Numbered from the stretch's first letter, positions 1 to 8,599 are shown. The stretch: 64,000 nucleotides of DNA from Micromonospora rhizosphaerae (GCF_900091465.1 NZ_FMHV01000002.1:4836001-4900000); one strand, 5' to 3'. Notes: generated by a model from the sequence alone, not told the origin. Program-made: numbers and translations.

Positions 1-165
1 GGCGACAGCCGCGCCGACGAACCAGGCCAGCATCCGTTCCGCGCCGGTCTCCCCGGCGAGCCGCAGCACGACCCATCCGGTGACCGTGAGGCAGACCAGC
101 GTGAGGATCAGATGCCAGGGACCGGCGCCGTAGCCGGCACGGAACCGGGGGGCCAGCTCACGCAT
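1..165 (-). CDS. Membrane protein, N-terminal part only (runs off the window)
   Basis: The first 55 residues are visible on the minus strand, starting MRELAPRF from an ATG at 165. The start overlaps the last codons of the oxidoreductase gene upstream (stop at 158-160) by 8 bases, so the two are probably co-transcribed and translationally coupled. Residues 18-35 form a hydrophobic helix (WHLILTLVCLTVTGWVVL) and a second hydrophobic stretch begins near residue 47, so this is an integral membrane protein. The family cannot be named from this fragment. Its position right after a membrane cytochrome-molybdoenzyme suggests a companion membrane subunit or accessory factor, but that is inference. Confidence 0.6.
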   Translation of the reverse strand, partial: MRELAPRFRAGYGAGPWHLILTLVCLTVTGWVVLRLAGETGAERMLAWFVGAAVA

Positions 166-1462
166 CGGACCGGGTCCGGAAGGCGATGTCGGTGACCCAC
201 TTGGTGCAGTGCACGCCGGGCAGGGCGGGCACGATGACGCGGGCCGGGTAGCCGTGGTCCAGGGACAGGTCGGCGCCGTTGACCCGCAGGGCGAGCAGCG
301 CGTCCGGATGCCGGAGTTGGTTGGCCTGCAGCACCGCCTGGTTGAACAGGCCGGCCTGTTCCAGGGAGCGGACCAGTGCGGACGCTGGTTCGGGCACACC
401 GGCGAGGGCGGCGAGATCGCGCAGTCGTACGCCGGTCCAGGTCTGCGCGGTTGACCATCCCTCGACGCAGGCGATCGGCAGGCGTGCGGTGTGCTGCGGC
501 AGGGCGAGCAGTTGCGTCCGGTCCAGCGCGACGGGCCGCTTCCCGCCGCTGAGGCTGAGCCGCCAGTCGGGGCCGGTGTCGGTGTCGCGGATGGCGGCCG
601 CGGCGGCGGCGCGGTTCACCGGGAAGCCGTTCGGTCCGTGGCCGGGCTGCCGGCCGCGGGGCAGCAGCAGGGCGGTGCGGCGCAGCGGATCCAGGCTCTG
701 CCCGATCGTCAACGCGCCCAGGAGCAGGGAGAGTCCCCCGACCAGGGCCAGGGCCTCGCGCCGGGTCATCGTCGCCGGGCGCGGCTGGGCGGCGACCAGA
801 CCGTCGGGATCCGGCGGTTCGGCCCGGGTCGCGGCGCGGGAGGTCCGCAGCTCGGCGCGGACCGGTCGAGATCGCAGCGCGGACACCAGCCGGGGAAGCT
901 TCAGCGCGACGTGCGCGACGAACGCGGCGATGAAGACCCACGCCCCGAAGTAGTGCGCGGTGTAGAAGTCGAAGCCGAACAGGTACGCGTACTGGATGTT
1001 CAGCAGGCCGGTGGCGATCTGGAACAGGATTCCGCCGACCAGCAGCAGCAGGGAGAGCCGTTCCAGCACCTGCGCCAGAGAGCGGGCCGGCGGCCAGTCG
1101 AACAGTTTCGGGATCACCGACCACAGCTTGGCCAGCACCATGGGGATCAGCATGATCCCGAGGGTCACGTGCAGCCCCTGGGTAAGGCGGAACAGCCAGG
1201 CCGGCCGGGTGGGCCAGTCGAACGGGGGCAGCCGCAACCAGCCCACGTCCCGAGGAAGGGCCTGGCCGAACTGGGGGCTGTAGGCGGCGTAGTCGAGCAG
1301 ACCGGTGATGATCACGAGAGGCAGGCCGACCAGCAGCACCAACCCGTACACGGAGGTCAGCCACGGGCCGCGCAGCGGGCTGCGCCATCGGCGGCCGATC
1401 CCGGCGATCCCGGGTGGCGGGTGCCGGTCCAGGACCCGCCACAGCCGTCGCGGAAACGCCAT
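158..1462 (-). CDS. Cytochrome b561-type membrane domain fused to a molybdopterin-dependent oxidoreductase
   Basis: This 434-residue protein has an N-terminal half with about five membrane helices (roughly residues 30-260) and a C-terminal soluble half that resembles the SUOX/YedY molybdopterin oxidoreductase fold. The motif IACVEGWS contains Cys332, the residue expected to ligate molybdenum in this family, and the tail contains the conserved GVHCTKWVTDI segment. The membrane half probably carries haem b and passes electrons between the enzyme and the quinone pool. The ATG at 1462 was chosen over an upstream in-frame extension because AGGAGG lies just before it. A membrane protein gene follows with an 8-base overlap. 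The substrate is unknown. The gene lies next to sugar-modifying genes, so a role in envelope chemistry is possible. Confidence 0.85.
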   Translation of the reverse strand: MAFPRRLWRVLDRHPPPGIAGIGRRWRSPLRGPWLTSVYGLVLLVGLPLVIITGLLDYAAYSPQFGQALPRDVGWLRLPPFDWPTRPAWLFRLTQGLHVTLGIMLIPMVLAKLWSVIPKLFDWPPARSLAQVLERLSLLLLVGGILFQIATGLLNIQYAYLFGFDFYTAHYFGAWVFIAAFVAHVALKLPRLVSALRSRPVRAELRTSRAATRAEPPDPDGLVAAQPRPATMTRREALALVGGLSLLLGALTIGQSLDPLRRTALLLPRGRQPGHGPNGFPVNRAAAAAAIRDTDTGPDWRLSLSGGKRPVALDRTQLLALPQHTARLPIACVEGWSTAQTWTGVRLRDLAALAGVPEPASALVRSLEQAGLFNQAVLQANQLRHPDALLALRVNGADLSLDHGYPARVIVPALPGVHCTKWVTDIAFRTRSDA

Positions 1463-1581
1463 GCGATGACCCCTTCCTCCTGTCTGCACGCTACGGGAAC
1501 GACAACCGGCACATGAGGTGGAAACCCTTACGAAAGCATGACCACCAGGCTGAATGGGTCGGCTGGCCGGCAAGACGGTCC

Positions 1582-1587
1582 TACCGT
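1582..1587 (+). promoter_or_regulatory. -10 box of a leaderless promoter for the epimerase
   Basis: TACCGT lies six bases before the GTG at 1594 and there is no Shine-Dalgarno sequence, so transcription probably begins at the start codon. Confidence 0.6.
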
Positions 1588-1593
1588 GGTCAG

Positions 1594-2655
1594 GTGCGCG
1601 TACTGGTCACCGGCGCGGCCGGTTTCGTCGGATCGCAGGTCGCGGACCTGCTGGTCGCCGAAGGGCACGAGGTGGTCTGCCTGGACGCGCTGCTGCCCCA
1701 GGCGCACGGCGGTGAGCTGCCGGAGTGGTCCCGGCGGCACGCCCCGGTGGTCGGCGACGTCCGTGACGCCGAGCTGCTGGACCGGTTGCTGTCCGGGGTG
1801 GACGCGGTCTGCCACCAGGCGGCGATGGTGGGGCACGGGCTGGACCCGTCGGACGCCCCCGATTACGCCAGCCACAACGACTACGGGACGGCGGTGCTGC
1901 TCGCCGCGATGCACCGGGCCGGGGTGTCCCGGCTGGTGCTGGCCAGCTCAATGGTGGTCTACGGCGAGGGCCGCTACCGGTGCGCCCGGCACGGCGTGGT
2001 CCATCCCGCCCCGCGGCGCGCCGTCGACCTGGCCGCCGGCCGGTACGACCCCACCTGCCCGGACTGCGCCAGCCCACTCGCCGCCGCGCTCGTCCCCGAG
2101 GACGCTCCGCTGGAGCCGCGTAGCACGTACGCGGCCAGCAAGCTCGCCCAGGAGCACCTGGCCGGCGCCTGGTCCCGGCAGACCGGGGGCGGGGTGTGGG
2201 CGCTGCGCTACCACAACGTCTACGGCCCCCGGATGCCCCGCGACACCCCGTACGCCGGGGTGGCCTCGATCTTCCGCTCCGCGCTGGCCGCCGGGCAGCC
2301 GCCCCGGGTCTACGAGGACGGCGCGCAGCGCCGCGACTTCGTGCACGTCACCGACGTTGCGCGGGCGAACCTGCTGGCGCTCACCGCACCCGCCCCGGAC
2401 GGCCTGGTGCCGGTGAACGTCTGCTCGGGCGAGCCGCACACGGTCGGCGAACTGGCCGCCGCGCTCGCCGCCGCGATGGGCGGACCCGCGCCGGAGGTGG
2501 TGGGCGGTGCCCGGGCGGCCGACGTACGGCACGTGGTCGCCGACCCGCGCCGGGCGCTAGAACTACTCGGCTACACCGCCCGGGTCGGCTTCGTCGACGG
2601 GGTGACCGCGTTCGCCACCGACCCGCTGCGCGAGCCCGCCGCCCTCGCCGTCTGA
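1594..2655 (+). CDS. NAD-dependent sugar epimerase/dehydratase (extended SDR) with a Cys/His insertion
   Basis: This 353-residue protein begins VRVLVTGAAGFVG, the Rossmann GxxGxxG motif at residues 7-13, and has the catalytic YxxxK pair at Tyr179 and Lys183 (STYAASKLA). Extended SDR enzymes of this type interconvert or dehydrate nucleotide sugars in the cytosol. It carries an insertion around residues 128-165 with Cys130, His133, Cys155 and Cys158, spaced as CxxH and CxxC, which looks like a small metal-binding knuckle. The GTG at 1594 is preferred because a TACCGT -10 box sits six bases upstream and the Rossmann motif starts immediately. It converges on a GT-C-like membrane gene. The likely role is making an activated sugar for the neighbouring glycosyltransferases; the substrate is unknown. 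Confidence 0.88.
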   Translation: MRVLVTGAAGFVGSQVADLLVAEGHEVVCLDALLPQAHGGELPEWSRRHAPVVGDVRDAELLDRLLSGVDAVCHQAAMVGHGLDPSDAPDYASHNDYGTAVLLAAMHRAGVSRLVLASSMVVYGEGRYRCARHGVVHPAPRRAVDLAAGRYDPTCPDCASPLAAALVPEDAPLEPRSTYAASKLAQEHLAGAWSRQTGGGVWALRYHNVYGPRMPRDTPYAGVASIFRSALAAGQPPRVYEDGAQRRDFVHVTDVARANLLALTAPAPDGLVPVNVCSGEPHTVGELAAALAAAMGGPAPEVVGGARAADVRHVVADPRRALELLGYTARVGFVDGVTAFATDPLREPAALAV

Positions 2656-2686
2656 CCGGTCCGCGTCGGGCGGCATCCCGGGCCGC

Positions 2687-4102
2687 TCAGGAGACGGTGA
2701 GGAGCAGGTGGTTGACGGCGAGCGCGGTGACCGCCTGCCCGGCCAGCCACCAGCGGCGGGACGGCCCTGGCAGGTGCGCGGTGGCGACCAGCAGCCAGAC
2801 CACGAACGGCAGCCAGATCCGCTCCACCTCGGCCTTGCTCATCCCGGACAGGTCGGCGGCGGTCACCGCCAGCGCCGCGGTCGACGGCAGCAGCACGACC
2901 GGCCCGAGGCGGCGGGCCCGCTCCGCCAACGCCCAGCCAGCCCCGACGGGCGCCGGGCCGGCGCGGTCCGACCACCACCCGGCCCGGGCCACCAGCAGGG
3001 TGCGGCGCAGCGCCGGACCGAGCACCGGCCCCGCCGACAGCAGCAGCGCCGCCAGGTTCGCCCAGACCCAGTAGCCGTACGGGCGGTCCGCCGCCCAGCC
3101 CTGGTGGTAGCGCTCGACCACCCGGTCGTACCCCTCCCACCAGCGGAAACCCGTAATGGTGAACGCGGCAACCACCGCGCCGACCCCGGCCGCCGCGCCG
3201 AGCAACGCGGCCCGTCGGCGGGTCGGCCGCAACGCCAGCACCACCAGGGCCAGCGGCGCGACCAGGATGAAGCCGTACGACAGGTGCAGCGCGAAGCCGA
3301 GCAGCAGGCCCCCGGCCAGCGCCGTGGCGGGTCCGCGGAGCGCGAGCAGGGCAAGGCCGGCGGCGACCACACCGGCGAAGATCCCGTCCGCGGAGGCGCC
3401 CACCCAGACGGCGCCCGGCAGCAGCACCAGGAACGGCAGGACCGCGCGGCCGCTGTCGGCCGCCCCCAGCGCCCGCAGCGTCAGCGGCACCGAGACCGCC
3501 ACCGTCGCGCCGACCAGCACGCAGGCCAGCGCCGCGGCGGCGCCGCCGCCCAGGCCGACCCGGTCCAGCCAGACGAAGACCAGCAGGGCGCCCGGCGGGT
3601 GGCCGGCGGTGTGGGTGGACCACGACTCGGGCTGAAAGTCGAGGATCCGGTCGGTGAAGCCGGCCAGCATCCGGGGCACGTCGGTCACCCGGGGCACCTC
3701 GAAGAGGTACTCGGCCTGCACGGTGAGCCGCCGGGTCAGCCCGGCCGACCAGCCGTCCACCAGCGCCAGGGCGAGCGTCCAGGCCACCGACGCCAGCCAG
3801 CCGGCGGCCAGCAGCACGCTCCACCGGGCGGTCCGGGCCCAGCGCGGGCCCGGGCCGAGCACGACGGCCGCGACGAGCAGCAGCGCCAGCGGGGTCCCCC
3901 AGCCGACGTGCGGCCGCCAGGTGGCGAAGAGTGGCGCCGCGTCCGCGTGCAGGCGCACGCCCCGGGCGTTCAGCATCGCGCCGACGACCACCGCGGCGGC
4001 GAGCAGCGCCGCCTCCACGCACAGCACGACGGCGTCGCTCCGGGTCCAGCCCGGAGGACGCGTCACGGTAGCTGATCGGGGCGGAGCCGTTTGGGACCTC
4101 AT
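2687..4102 (-). CDS. Polytopic membrane protein, probable GT-C/GT39-like glycosyltransferase
   Basis: This 471-residue protein is mostly hydrophobic, with about ten to twelve membrane helices. A loop containing ESWSTHTAGHPPGALLVF (about residue 170) resembles the loops seen in membrane GT-C enzymes that use polyprenyl-phosphate sugars, although no diagnostic metal motif can be proven by eye. The ATG at 4102 was chosen because TACCGT lies nine bases upstream on the minus strand; an upstream extension to 4180 would run through the divergent promoter region. It is transcribed away from the family 2 glycosyltransferase at 4248. In this setting a lipid-linked sugar transferase is the best guess. 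It could instead be an unrelated integral membrane protein. Confidence 0.7.
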   Translation of the reverse strand: MRSQTAPPRSATVTRPPGWTRSDAVVLCVEAALLAAAVVVGAMLNARGVRLHADAAPLFATWRPHVGWGTPLALLLVAAVVLGPGPRWARTARWSVLLAAGWLASVAWTLALALVDGWSAGLTRRLTVQAEYLFEVPRVTDVPRMLAGFTDRILDFQPESWSTHTAGHPPGALLVFVWLDRVGLGGGAAAALACVLVGATVAVSVPLTLRALGAADSGRAVLPFLVLLPGAVWVGASADGIFAGVVAAGLALLALRGPATALAGGLLLGFALHLSYGFILVAPLALVVLALRPTRRRAALLGAAAGVGAVVAAFTITGFRWWEGYDRVVERYHQGWAADRPYGYWVWANLAALLLSAGPVLGPALRRTLLVARAGWWSDRAGPAPVGAGWALAERARRLGPVVLLPSTAALAVTAADLSGMSKAEVERIWLPFVVWLLVATAHLPGPSRRWWLAGQAVTALAVNHLLLTVS

Positions 4103-4111
4103 GACGACCGG

Positions 4112-4117
4112 ACGGTA
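4112..4117 (-). promoter_or_regulatory. -10 box for the GT-C-like gene
   Basis: TACCGT on the minus strand ends nine bases before the ATG at 4102. This would give a very short or absent 5' leader. Confidence 0.45.
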
Positions 4118-4234
4118 CGGCGGCTCCGGCCGGCCCGGCAGCCGAATCACCACACCGTCACCGGACGGTAAGCAACGCAAGGTCGGTAAGGGTTACGTAA
4201 GGCCGTTCGCGCCTCCGGCGACCCCGCCGACACC

Positions 4235-4240
4235 TAATGT
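4235..4240 (+). promoter_or_regulatory. -10 box of a leaderless promoter for the family 2 glycosyltransferase
   Basis: TAATGT lies seven bases before the ATG at 4248, with no Shine-Dalgarno sequence between them. Confidence 0.65.
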
Positions 4241-4247
4241 CGGCGAT

Positions 4248-4922
4248 ATGCCAGGACTCATCGACGTGGTGCTGCCGTGCCTGGACGAGGCCGCCGCCCT
4301 GCCCGGCGTGCTGACCGCGCTGCCGCCCGGATACCGGGCGATCGTGGTGGACAACGGATCCCGGGACGGCTCGCCGGAGGTGGCCGCCCGGCACGGCGCC
4401 TGGGTGGTTCGCGAGCCCCGCCGAGGGTACGGCGCGGCCGTGCACACCGGCCTCGAGGCCGCCGAGGCCGAGCTGGTCTGCGTGCTCGACGCCGACGGCT
4501 CCTTCGACCCACGCCAGCTGCCCGCCCTGGTCGCCCCGGTGGCCGCCGACACGGCGGACCTGGCGGTGGGCCGGCGCCGCCCGACCGCCGCCGGGATCTG
4601 GCCGTGGCACGCCCGGGCCGGCACGGCGCTGGTCGCCGCGCTGCTGCGGCACCGGGGCGTGCCGCTGCGCGACCTCAGCCCGATCCGGGTGGCCCGCCGG
4701 GAGGCGCTGCTCGCCCTCGGGGTCACCGACCGGGGCTTCGGCTACCCGCTGGAGCTGCTGATCCGCGCCGCCGCCGCCGGCTGGCGGATCCACGAGCGCG
4801 ACGTGGCGTACGGGCGGCGCGCCGCCGGCACCCGGTCCAAGGTCTCCGGCTCGGTACGCGGCACCTTGCGCGCGACCCGCGACTTCGCCGCCGTGCTGCG
4901 CGCCGTGGACGGCCGACGGTGA
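4248..4922 (+). CDS. Glycosyltransferase family 2
   Basis: This 224-residue protein starts MPGLIDVVLPCLDEAAAL, the first strand and helix of a GT-A fold, and has VVDNGSRDGS and the metal-binding DAD at residues 81-83 (VLDADGSFDP). There are no obvious transmembrane helices, so it is probably cytosolic or peripheral. It would use a nucleotide sugar, perhaps the product of the epimerase nearby. The ATG at 4248 is preferred because a TAATGT box is positioned for leaderless transcription; the longer open frame upstream is not coding. Its stop overlaps a short relic ORF, and a methyltransferase gene follows, suggesting one operon. The acceptor is unknown. Confidence 0.88.
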   Translation: MPGLIDVVLPCLDEAAALPGVLTALPPGYRAIVVDNGSRDGSPEVAARHGAWVVREPRRGYGAAVHTGLEAAEAELVCVLDADGSFDPRQLPALVAPVAADTADLAVGRRRPTAAGIWPWHARAGTALVAALLRHRGVPLRDLSPIRVARREALLALGVTDRGFGYPLELLIRAAAAGWRIHERDVAYGRRAAGTRSKVSGSVRGTLRATRDFAAVLRAVDGRR

Positions 4923-5023
4923 CCGCGCTGCCTGTGGTGCCCCGGCCCGGTGCGGTGCAGCCCGGACTCGGCCCGCCGGCCGCGCCGCACCGGGCAGCCA
5001 GGATCGCCGCCGCCGGATGCTGA
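4919..5023 (+). pseudogene. Relic of a DUF2064/TIGR04282-type transferase (N-terminus only)
   Basis: A GTG at 4919 overlaps the glycosyltransferase stop codon and opens a 34-codon frame, VTALPVVPRPGAVQPGLG and then PPAAPHRAARIAAAGC, before a stop at 5021-5023. It resembles the N-terminus of DUF2064 transferases, which begin with a hydrophobic strand, a PVPGRVKTRL-like loop and PP.TPEQAA.IA. The catalytic Lys-Thr-Arg stretch is replaced and the rest of the gene is gone; the methyltransferase start follows two bases later. The family match is from memory of the consensus and is an inference. The alternative is a chance overlapping frame. Confidence 0.45.
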
Positions 5024-5024
5024 G

Positions 5025-5753
5025 GTGACCCCCGACGCGGTGGCCGCTGTCCCGGCCGGCTCTGTCGGGCCGGTGGTGGAGGTCCGCCCCGACCTCGTCT
5101 GTGGCTTCGCCGAGGCGCTGCGGGCTCGGGGGGACACGCACTGGCTGGTGCGGACCGACGGGGGGCGCAGTCTGTTGCCGGTGGGCCGGTGGCACGCTCC
5201 GGCCGAACCCGCGTTGGCCGAGGTGGTCGTCCGCTGCGTCGGGCCGGCGCTGGACGTGGGGTGCGGTCCGGGGCGGCTGACCGTGGCACTCGCTCGGGCC
5301 GGCCTGACCGCGGTGGGGGTGGATGCGTGTGCGTACGCAGTCCGGCTCACCCGGGCGCGGGGCGCGGTCGCCGTCCACCGGAATGTGTTCTCCCCGCTGC
5401 CCGGCGAGGGCCGTTGGGCACACGTGCTGTTGATCGACGGCAACATCGGGATCGGCGGTGACCCCGTCGCCCTGCTCCGTCGGTGCCGGGAACTGCTTGG
5501 ACCCGGTGGCACCGTGCTGGTCGAGCTGGAGGCGCCGGAGGTCGGCCTGTGGCGCGGCCGGGCAGGGGTGGTGACCGGGGCCGGTGGAAAGATCGCGCGC
5601 GTGGGTTCCTCGTTTCGCTGGGCGCGCCTCGGCACGTCAGCGGTGCATACCGTCGCGCGGGCCGCCGGGCTGGCCGTACGTGAGGTGTTCCGTCGCGACG
5701 GTCGGTGGTTCGCCGAGCTGGCCCCCGCCTACGAGAGCCAACGGTGCAGGTAG
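5025..5753 (+). CDS. Class I SAM-dependent methyltransferase
   Basis: The 242-residue product has SAM-binding motif I, DVGCGPGRLT, at residues 77-86, followed by GVDACAYAV, the acidic end of the second strand. No membrane helices or signal are visible, so it should be cytosolic. The GTG at 5025 follows the stop of the DUF2064-like relic by one base, so translation may be coupled; a longer form from GTG 4950 is possible but would overlap that relic. The last 25 bases overlap the convergent FAD monooxygenase. The gene ends the glycan-type cluster and probably methylates a small molecule or sugar, but the substrate cannot be told from sequence. Confidence 0.82.
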   Translation: MTPDAVAAVPAGSVGPVVEVRPDLVCGFAEALRARGDTHWLVRTDGGRSLLPVGRWHAPAEPALAEVVVRCVGPALDVGCGPGRLTVALARAGLTAVGVDACAYAVRLTRARGAVAVHRNVFSPLPGEGRWAHVLLIDGNIGIGGDPVALLRRCRELLGPGGTVLVELEAPEVGLWRGRAGVVTGAGGKIARVGSSFRWARLGTSAVHTVARAAGLAVREVFRRDGRWFAELAPAYESQRCR

Positions 5754-7342
5754 GCCCGCAGCCCGGTCACGTCCGTGCCGCCGGCCCGGTAGCCGACGTG
5801 CCCGTCCGGGCGGACCAGATACAGGCCACTGGCCACCGCGGTGAGGCCGAGCCGGCGCAGCGCCTCGGCGCCCTCCCCCGACTCCCCACCGGTCGCGGCA
5901 CCGCCGGTCAGGCGGTGCACGGTGAGCTGCCCGGAGCAGCGGTGAGCCACCGCGTCGACCTCGCCGTCGGGCCACGCCTCCGGTGGCCCACACAGCAGCA
6001 GGTGCCAGCCGGGCGTGGCCGTGAGCCGGTGCAGCGTGGCGCCGTCCTGGGCGCCGGCCAGCCGGGCGTCAGGCAACCGATCCCCGGTTCTGGGGCCGGT
6101 CCGCGGTGCGTGGGGACCCTCGGTGGACAGCGGACTGTGCCGGTAGCCGATGGCCAACTGCGAGACCGTGCGGAAGGCGGTGGCGCGGACGCTCCGGGGC
6201 GCGAGCACGGCGGGGATGAGGGCGGGCGCGATCCGGGTACGGGCGAAACGGATCACCGGGTTGGTGGAGGTGGCGATGGTGAACGCCCGATCGGTGAACC
6301 GCAGCACCATCCGGCCGACCGGCGCCCGCTCCGACTCGTAGCTGTCCAGCAGCGCCGGGTCGGCGCTCCCCCGCAGGGCCTGGGCGAGCTTCCAGCCGAG
6401 GTTCACCGCGTCCTGGATTCCCGTGTTCATGCCCTGCGCGCCGACCGGGCTGTGGATGTGCGCGGCGTCGCCGGCCAGAAACACCGGCCCGGCCCGGTAA
6501 CGGGTGGCGGCCCGGTGGTGCAGCCGGAAGTTCGTCATCCAGACCGGGTCGTGCAGCCGCACCGACGCGCCGGTGTAGCCGTCGGCGAAGGCCTGCAGGT
6601 CATCGAGGGTGACCGGGGCGTCGGGCGCCGTGGCATCGCCGGGCGGGCGCATGGCGATCAGCCGCCAACTGGCCGGGCGAGCGAGCGGGAAGAGGAGGAA
6701 GATCCCCCGGCCGGCGAGGAAGGCGTGCGCGCCGCCCGGCTCGACACCGTCGGCCTCGAGGTCGGCGAGCACGAAGGTCTGGGGGTACGAGCCGCCCTCG
6801 AAGCCGATCCCGGCGAGGTGACGTACGGTGCTGCGCGCGCCGTCGCAGCCCACCACGTACCGGGCCGTCACCCGTTCCTCGCGGCCGTCCCGGTGGCGCA
6901 GCGTGGCCACCGCGGCGGCCTGGTCCGGGGCCAGCCCGGTCAGCTCGACACCCCGCTCGACGTTGACCCCCACCGCCGCGAGGTGCTCGCCCAGCAGGCG
7001 TTCGGTCTCCGCCTGCGACAGGAACAGCAGATACGGGTACGCCGTGTCCTGCAGGCCCAGGTCGAACAACGGCACGGCCCGCTGCCGGCGGCCGACGTGC
7101 AGGCACAACCGGACGGCCGGATTACCGCAGGCCACCATCTCATCGGTCACCCCGAGACCGGCGAGGACCTCCAGCGTGCGGGGCTGGATCGCCAGCGCCC
7201 GGGATTCGTGCACCCGGTCGACGGCACGATCGACCACCCGGACTCGAACACCGAAGGTGGCCAGTTGCGCGGCCATCGCGAGCCCGGTCGGCCCGGCCCC
7301 GACCACCAGCACCTCAACCGGGGCCATCGAGGCGTCGGGCAT
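5729..7342 (-). CDS. FAD-dependent aromatic hydroxylase (PHBH/TetX-type flavoprotein monooxygenase)
   Basis: This 537-residue protein carries the three FAD-fold signatures of class A flavin monooxygenases: GAGPTG near residue 14, CDGARSTVR near residue 165 and GDAAHIHSPVGAQGMNTG near residue 290. The C-terminal 150 residues (WHLLLCGPP... and LVRPDGHVGYRAGG) look like the thioredoxin-like tail found in polyketide-tailoring and phenol hydroxylases. The enzyme would hydroxylate an aromatic ring using NAD(P)H and oxygen. ATG 7342 was chosen over TTG 7348 because AGGGAG lies six bases upstream. It is a single gene convergent with the methyltransferase. The tail RPDGHVGYR is typical of rifampicin- or anthracycline-type hydroxylases, but the substrate is unknown. 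Confidence 0.88.
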   Translation of the reverse strand: MPDASMAPVEVLVVGAGPTGLAMAAQLATFGVRVRVVDRAVDRVHESRALAIQPRTLEVLAGLGVTDEMVACGNPAVRLCLHVGRRQRAVPLFDLGLQDTAYPYLLFLSQAETERLLGEHLAAVGVNVERGVELTGLAPDQAAAVATLRHRDGREERVTARYVVGCDGARSTVRHLAGIGFEGGSYPQTFVLADLEADGVEPGGAHAFLAGRGIFLLFPLARPASWRLIAMRPPGDATAPDAPVTLDDLQAFADGYTGASVRLHDPVWMTNFRLHHRAATRYRAGPVFLAGDAAHIHSPVGAQGMNTGIQDAVNLGWKLAQALRGSADPALLDSYESERAPVGRMVLRFTDRAFTIATSTNPVIRFARTRIAPALIPAVLAPRSVRATAFRTVSQLAIGYRHSPLSTEGPHAPRTGPRTGDRLPDARLAGAQDGATLHRLTATPGWHLLLCGPPEAWPDGEVDAVAHRCSGQLTVHRLTGGAATGGESGEGAEALRRLGLTAVASGLYLVRPDGHVGYRAGGTDVTGLRAYLHRWLS

Positions 7343-7469
7343 GAACAACTCCCTGGCTGGGACCGAGGCTTGCCAGCGTCAACATCACAGTAGTGCAGCC
7401 CGGCAGGAATCCCGCCGGCGAGCGGCAGCCAATCTCGGCCAAGTCGACCCAGGGTCCGGCGGGTTTCCG

Positions 7470-7475
7470 TACGCT
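7470..7475 (+). promoter_or_regulatory. -10 box of a leaderless promoter for the CapA-like lipoprotein
   Basis: TACGCT lies seven bases before the GTG at 7483. Confidence 0.6.
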
Positions 7476-7482
7476 GCGCGGA

Positions 7483-8538
7483 GTGAACTGGGCACGCTCC
7501 CTCGTCGCGCTGGCGGCGACCCTGACTCTGACGGCATGTGACGCCGCGCCCACCCCGCCGAAGCGCGCGCCCACCCGCTCCGCCGCTGCGCCGTCCCCGT
7601 CGCAGCCCGCCGAGATCAGCTTGGCCTTCGCGGGGGACGTGCACTTCGCGGACCGTACCGCCAGTCTGCTGGACAACCCGGCGACCGCGTTCGGGTCGAT
7701 CTCGTCGGCCCTCTCCGCGGCAGACCTGGCGATGGTGAACCTGGAAACCGCCGTCACCACGCGCGGCGTCCCGGAGCCGAAGCAGTTCCATTTCCGGGCG
7801 CCGGCAAGCGCGTACGACGCGGTGAAGGCCGCCGGGATCGACGTCGTGTCGATCGCGAACAACCACACGCTGGACTACGGGCGGACGGGGCTGACCGACA
7901 CCCTGGACGCCGCCAGGGCGGCCGGGATGCCCACCGTCGGAGCCGGCGCCGACGCGGCGGCGGCGTACACGCCTTGGATCACCGAGGTGCGCGGTACGAG
8001 AATCGCTGTCCTCGGCTTCAGCCAGGTCGCCGAGCTGTGGTCGGACTGGAAGGCCACGGACACTCAGGCCGGCATCGCGATGACGCGGGACCTGCCGCGT
8101 GCCGTCGCAGCGGTGCGGGCCGCCCGGCAACGGGCCGACGTGGTCGTCGTCTACATCCACTGGGGCGCGGAGGGCGAGGCGTGCCCACCCGCCGAGGCTC
8201 GCGCGATCGCCGGTGAGATGGCCGCGGCGGGTGCGACCATGGTCGTCGGCACCCACGCCCACCTGCTCCTCGGCGACGGTTGGCTCGGCAGGACCTTCGT
8301 CCAGTACGGGCTCGGCAACTTCCTCTGGTGGCGGGACGACGCGTACAGCAATGACACGGGAATTCTGCGGGTGACCCTCCGCGGACCGGCGATCGTCAGG
8401 ACGGAGCTGGTGCCGGCGACGATCTCCCGGCGGACCGGCCGACCGGAGCTCGCGGGTGGGGAGGACGCGGCCCGGATCCGCCGGGGGTACGCGGACCTGC
8501 GCGCCTGCACCGGACTCGCCGCGGCTCCCGACGCGTAG
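7483..8538 (+). CDS. CapA-family putative metallophosphatase lipoprotein
   Basis: This 351-residue protein has a signal peptide ending in the lipobox LTAC, so it is probably lipid-anchored outside the membrane. The body is a CapA (poly-gamma-glutamate synthesis) calcineurin-like domain: FAGDVHF, MVNLETAV, SIANNHTLDYG, VYIHWGAE, VGTHAHLLLG and GLGNFLWW supply the expected metal-binding Asp, Asn and His residues. The Ser/Pro/Arg-rich stretch after the lipobox is a linker. The GTG at 7483 is supported by the leaderless TACGCT promoter and by the position of the signal peptide; an earlier start would bury the signal. It is divergent from the FAD monooxygenase. A role in surface polymer metabolism is likely but the polymer is unknown. 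Confidence 0.88.
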   Translation: MNWARSLVALAATLTLTACDAAPTPPKRAPTRSAAAPSPSQPAEISLAFAGDVHFADRTASLLDNPATAFGSISSALSAADLAMVNLETAVTTRGVPEPKQFHFRAPASAYDAVKAAGIDVVSIANNHTLDYGRTGLTDTLDAARAAGMPTVGAGADAAAAYTPWITEVRGTRIAVLGFSQVAELWSDWKATDTQAGIAMTRDLPRAVAAVRAARQRADVVVVYIHWGAEGEACPPAEARAIAGEMAAAGATMVVGTHAHLLLGDGWLGRTFVQYGLGNFLWWRDDAYSNDTGILRVTLRGPAIVRTELVPATISRRTGRPELAGGEDAARIRRGYADLRACTGLAAAPDA

Positions 8539-8599
8539 CAGTTTGCCGGGCCGGTACGTGGGTAGACGCGGCTATCCGTCGCAGAGAAAGGCCCCGAAG

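Noticed and set aside
1414-1593. Upstream 60-codon extension of the epimerase frame
   Set aside because: It overlaps the divergent oxidoreductase gene start and lies before the TACCGT promoter, so it is unlikely to be translated.
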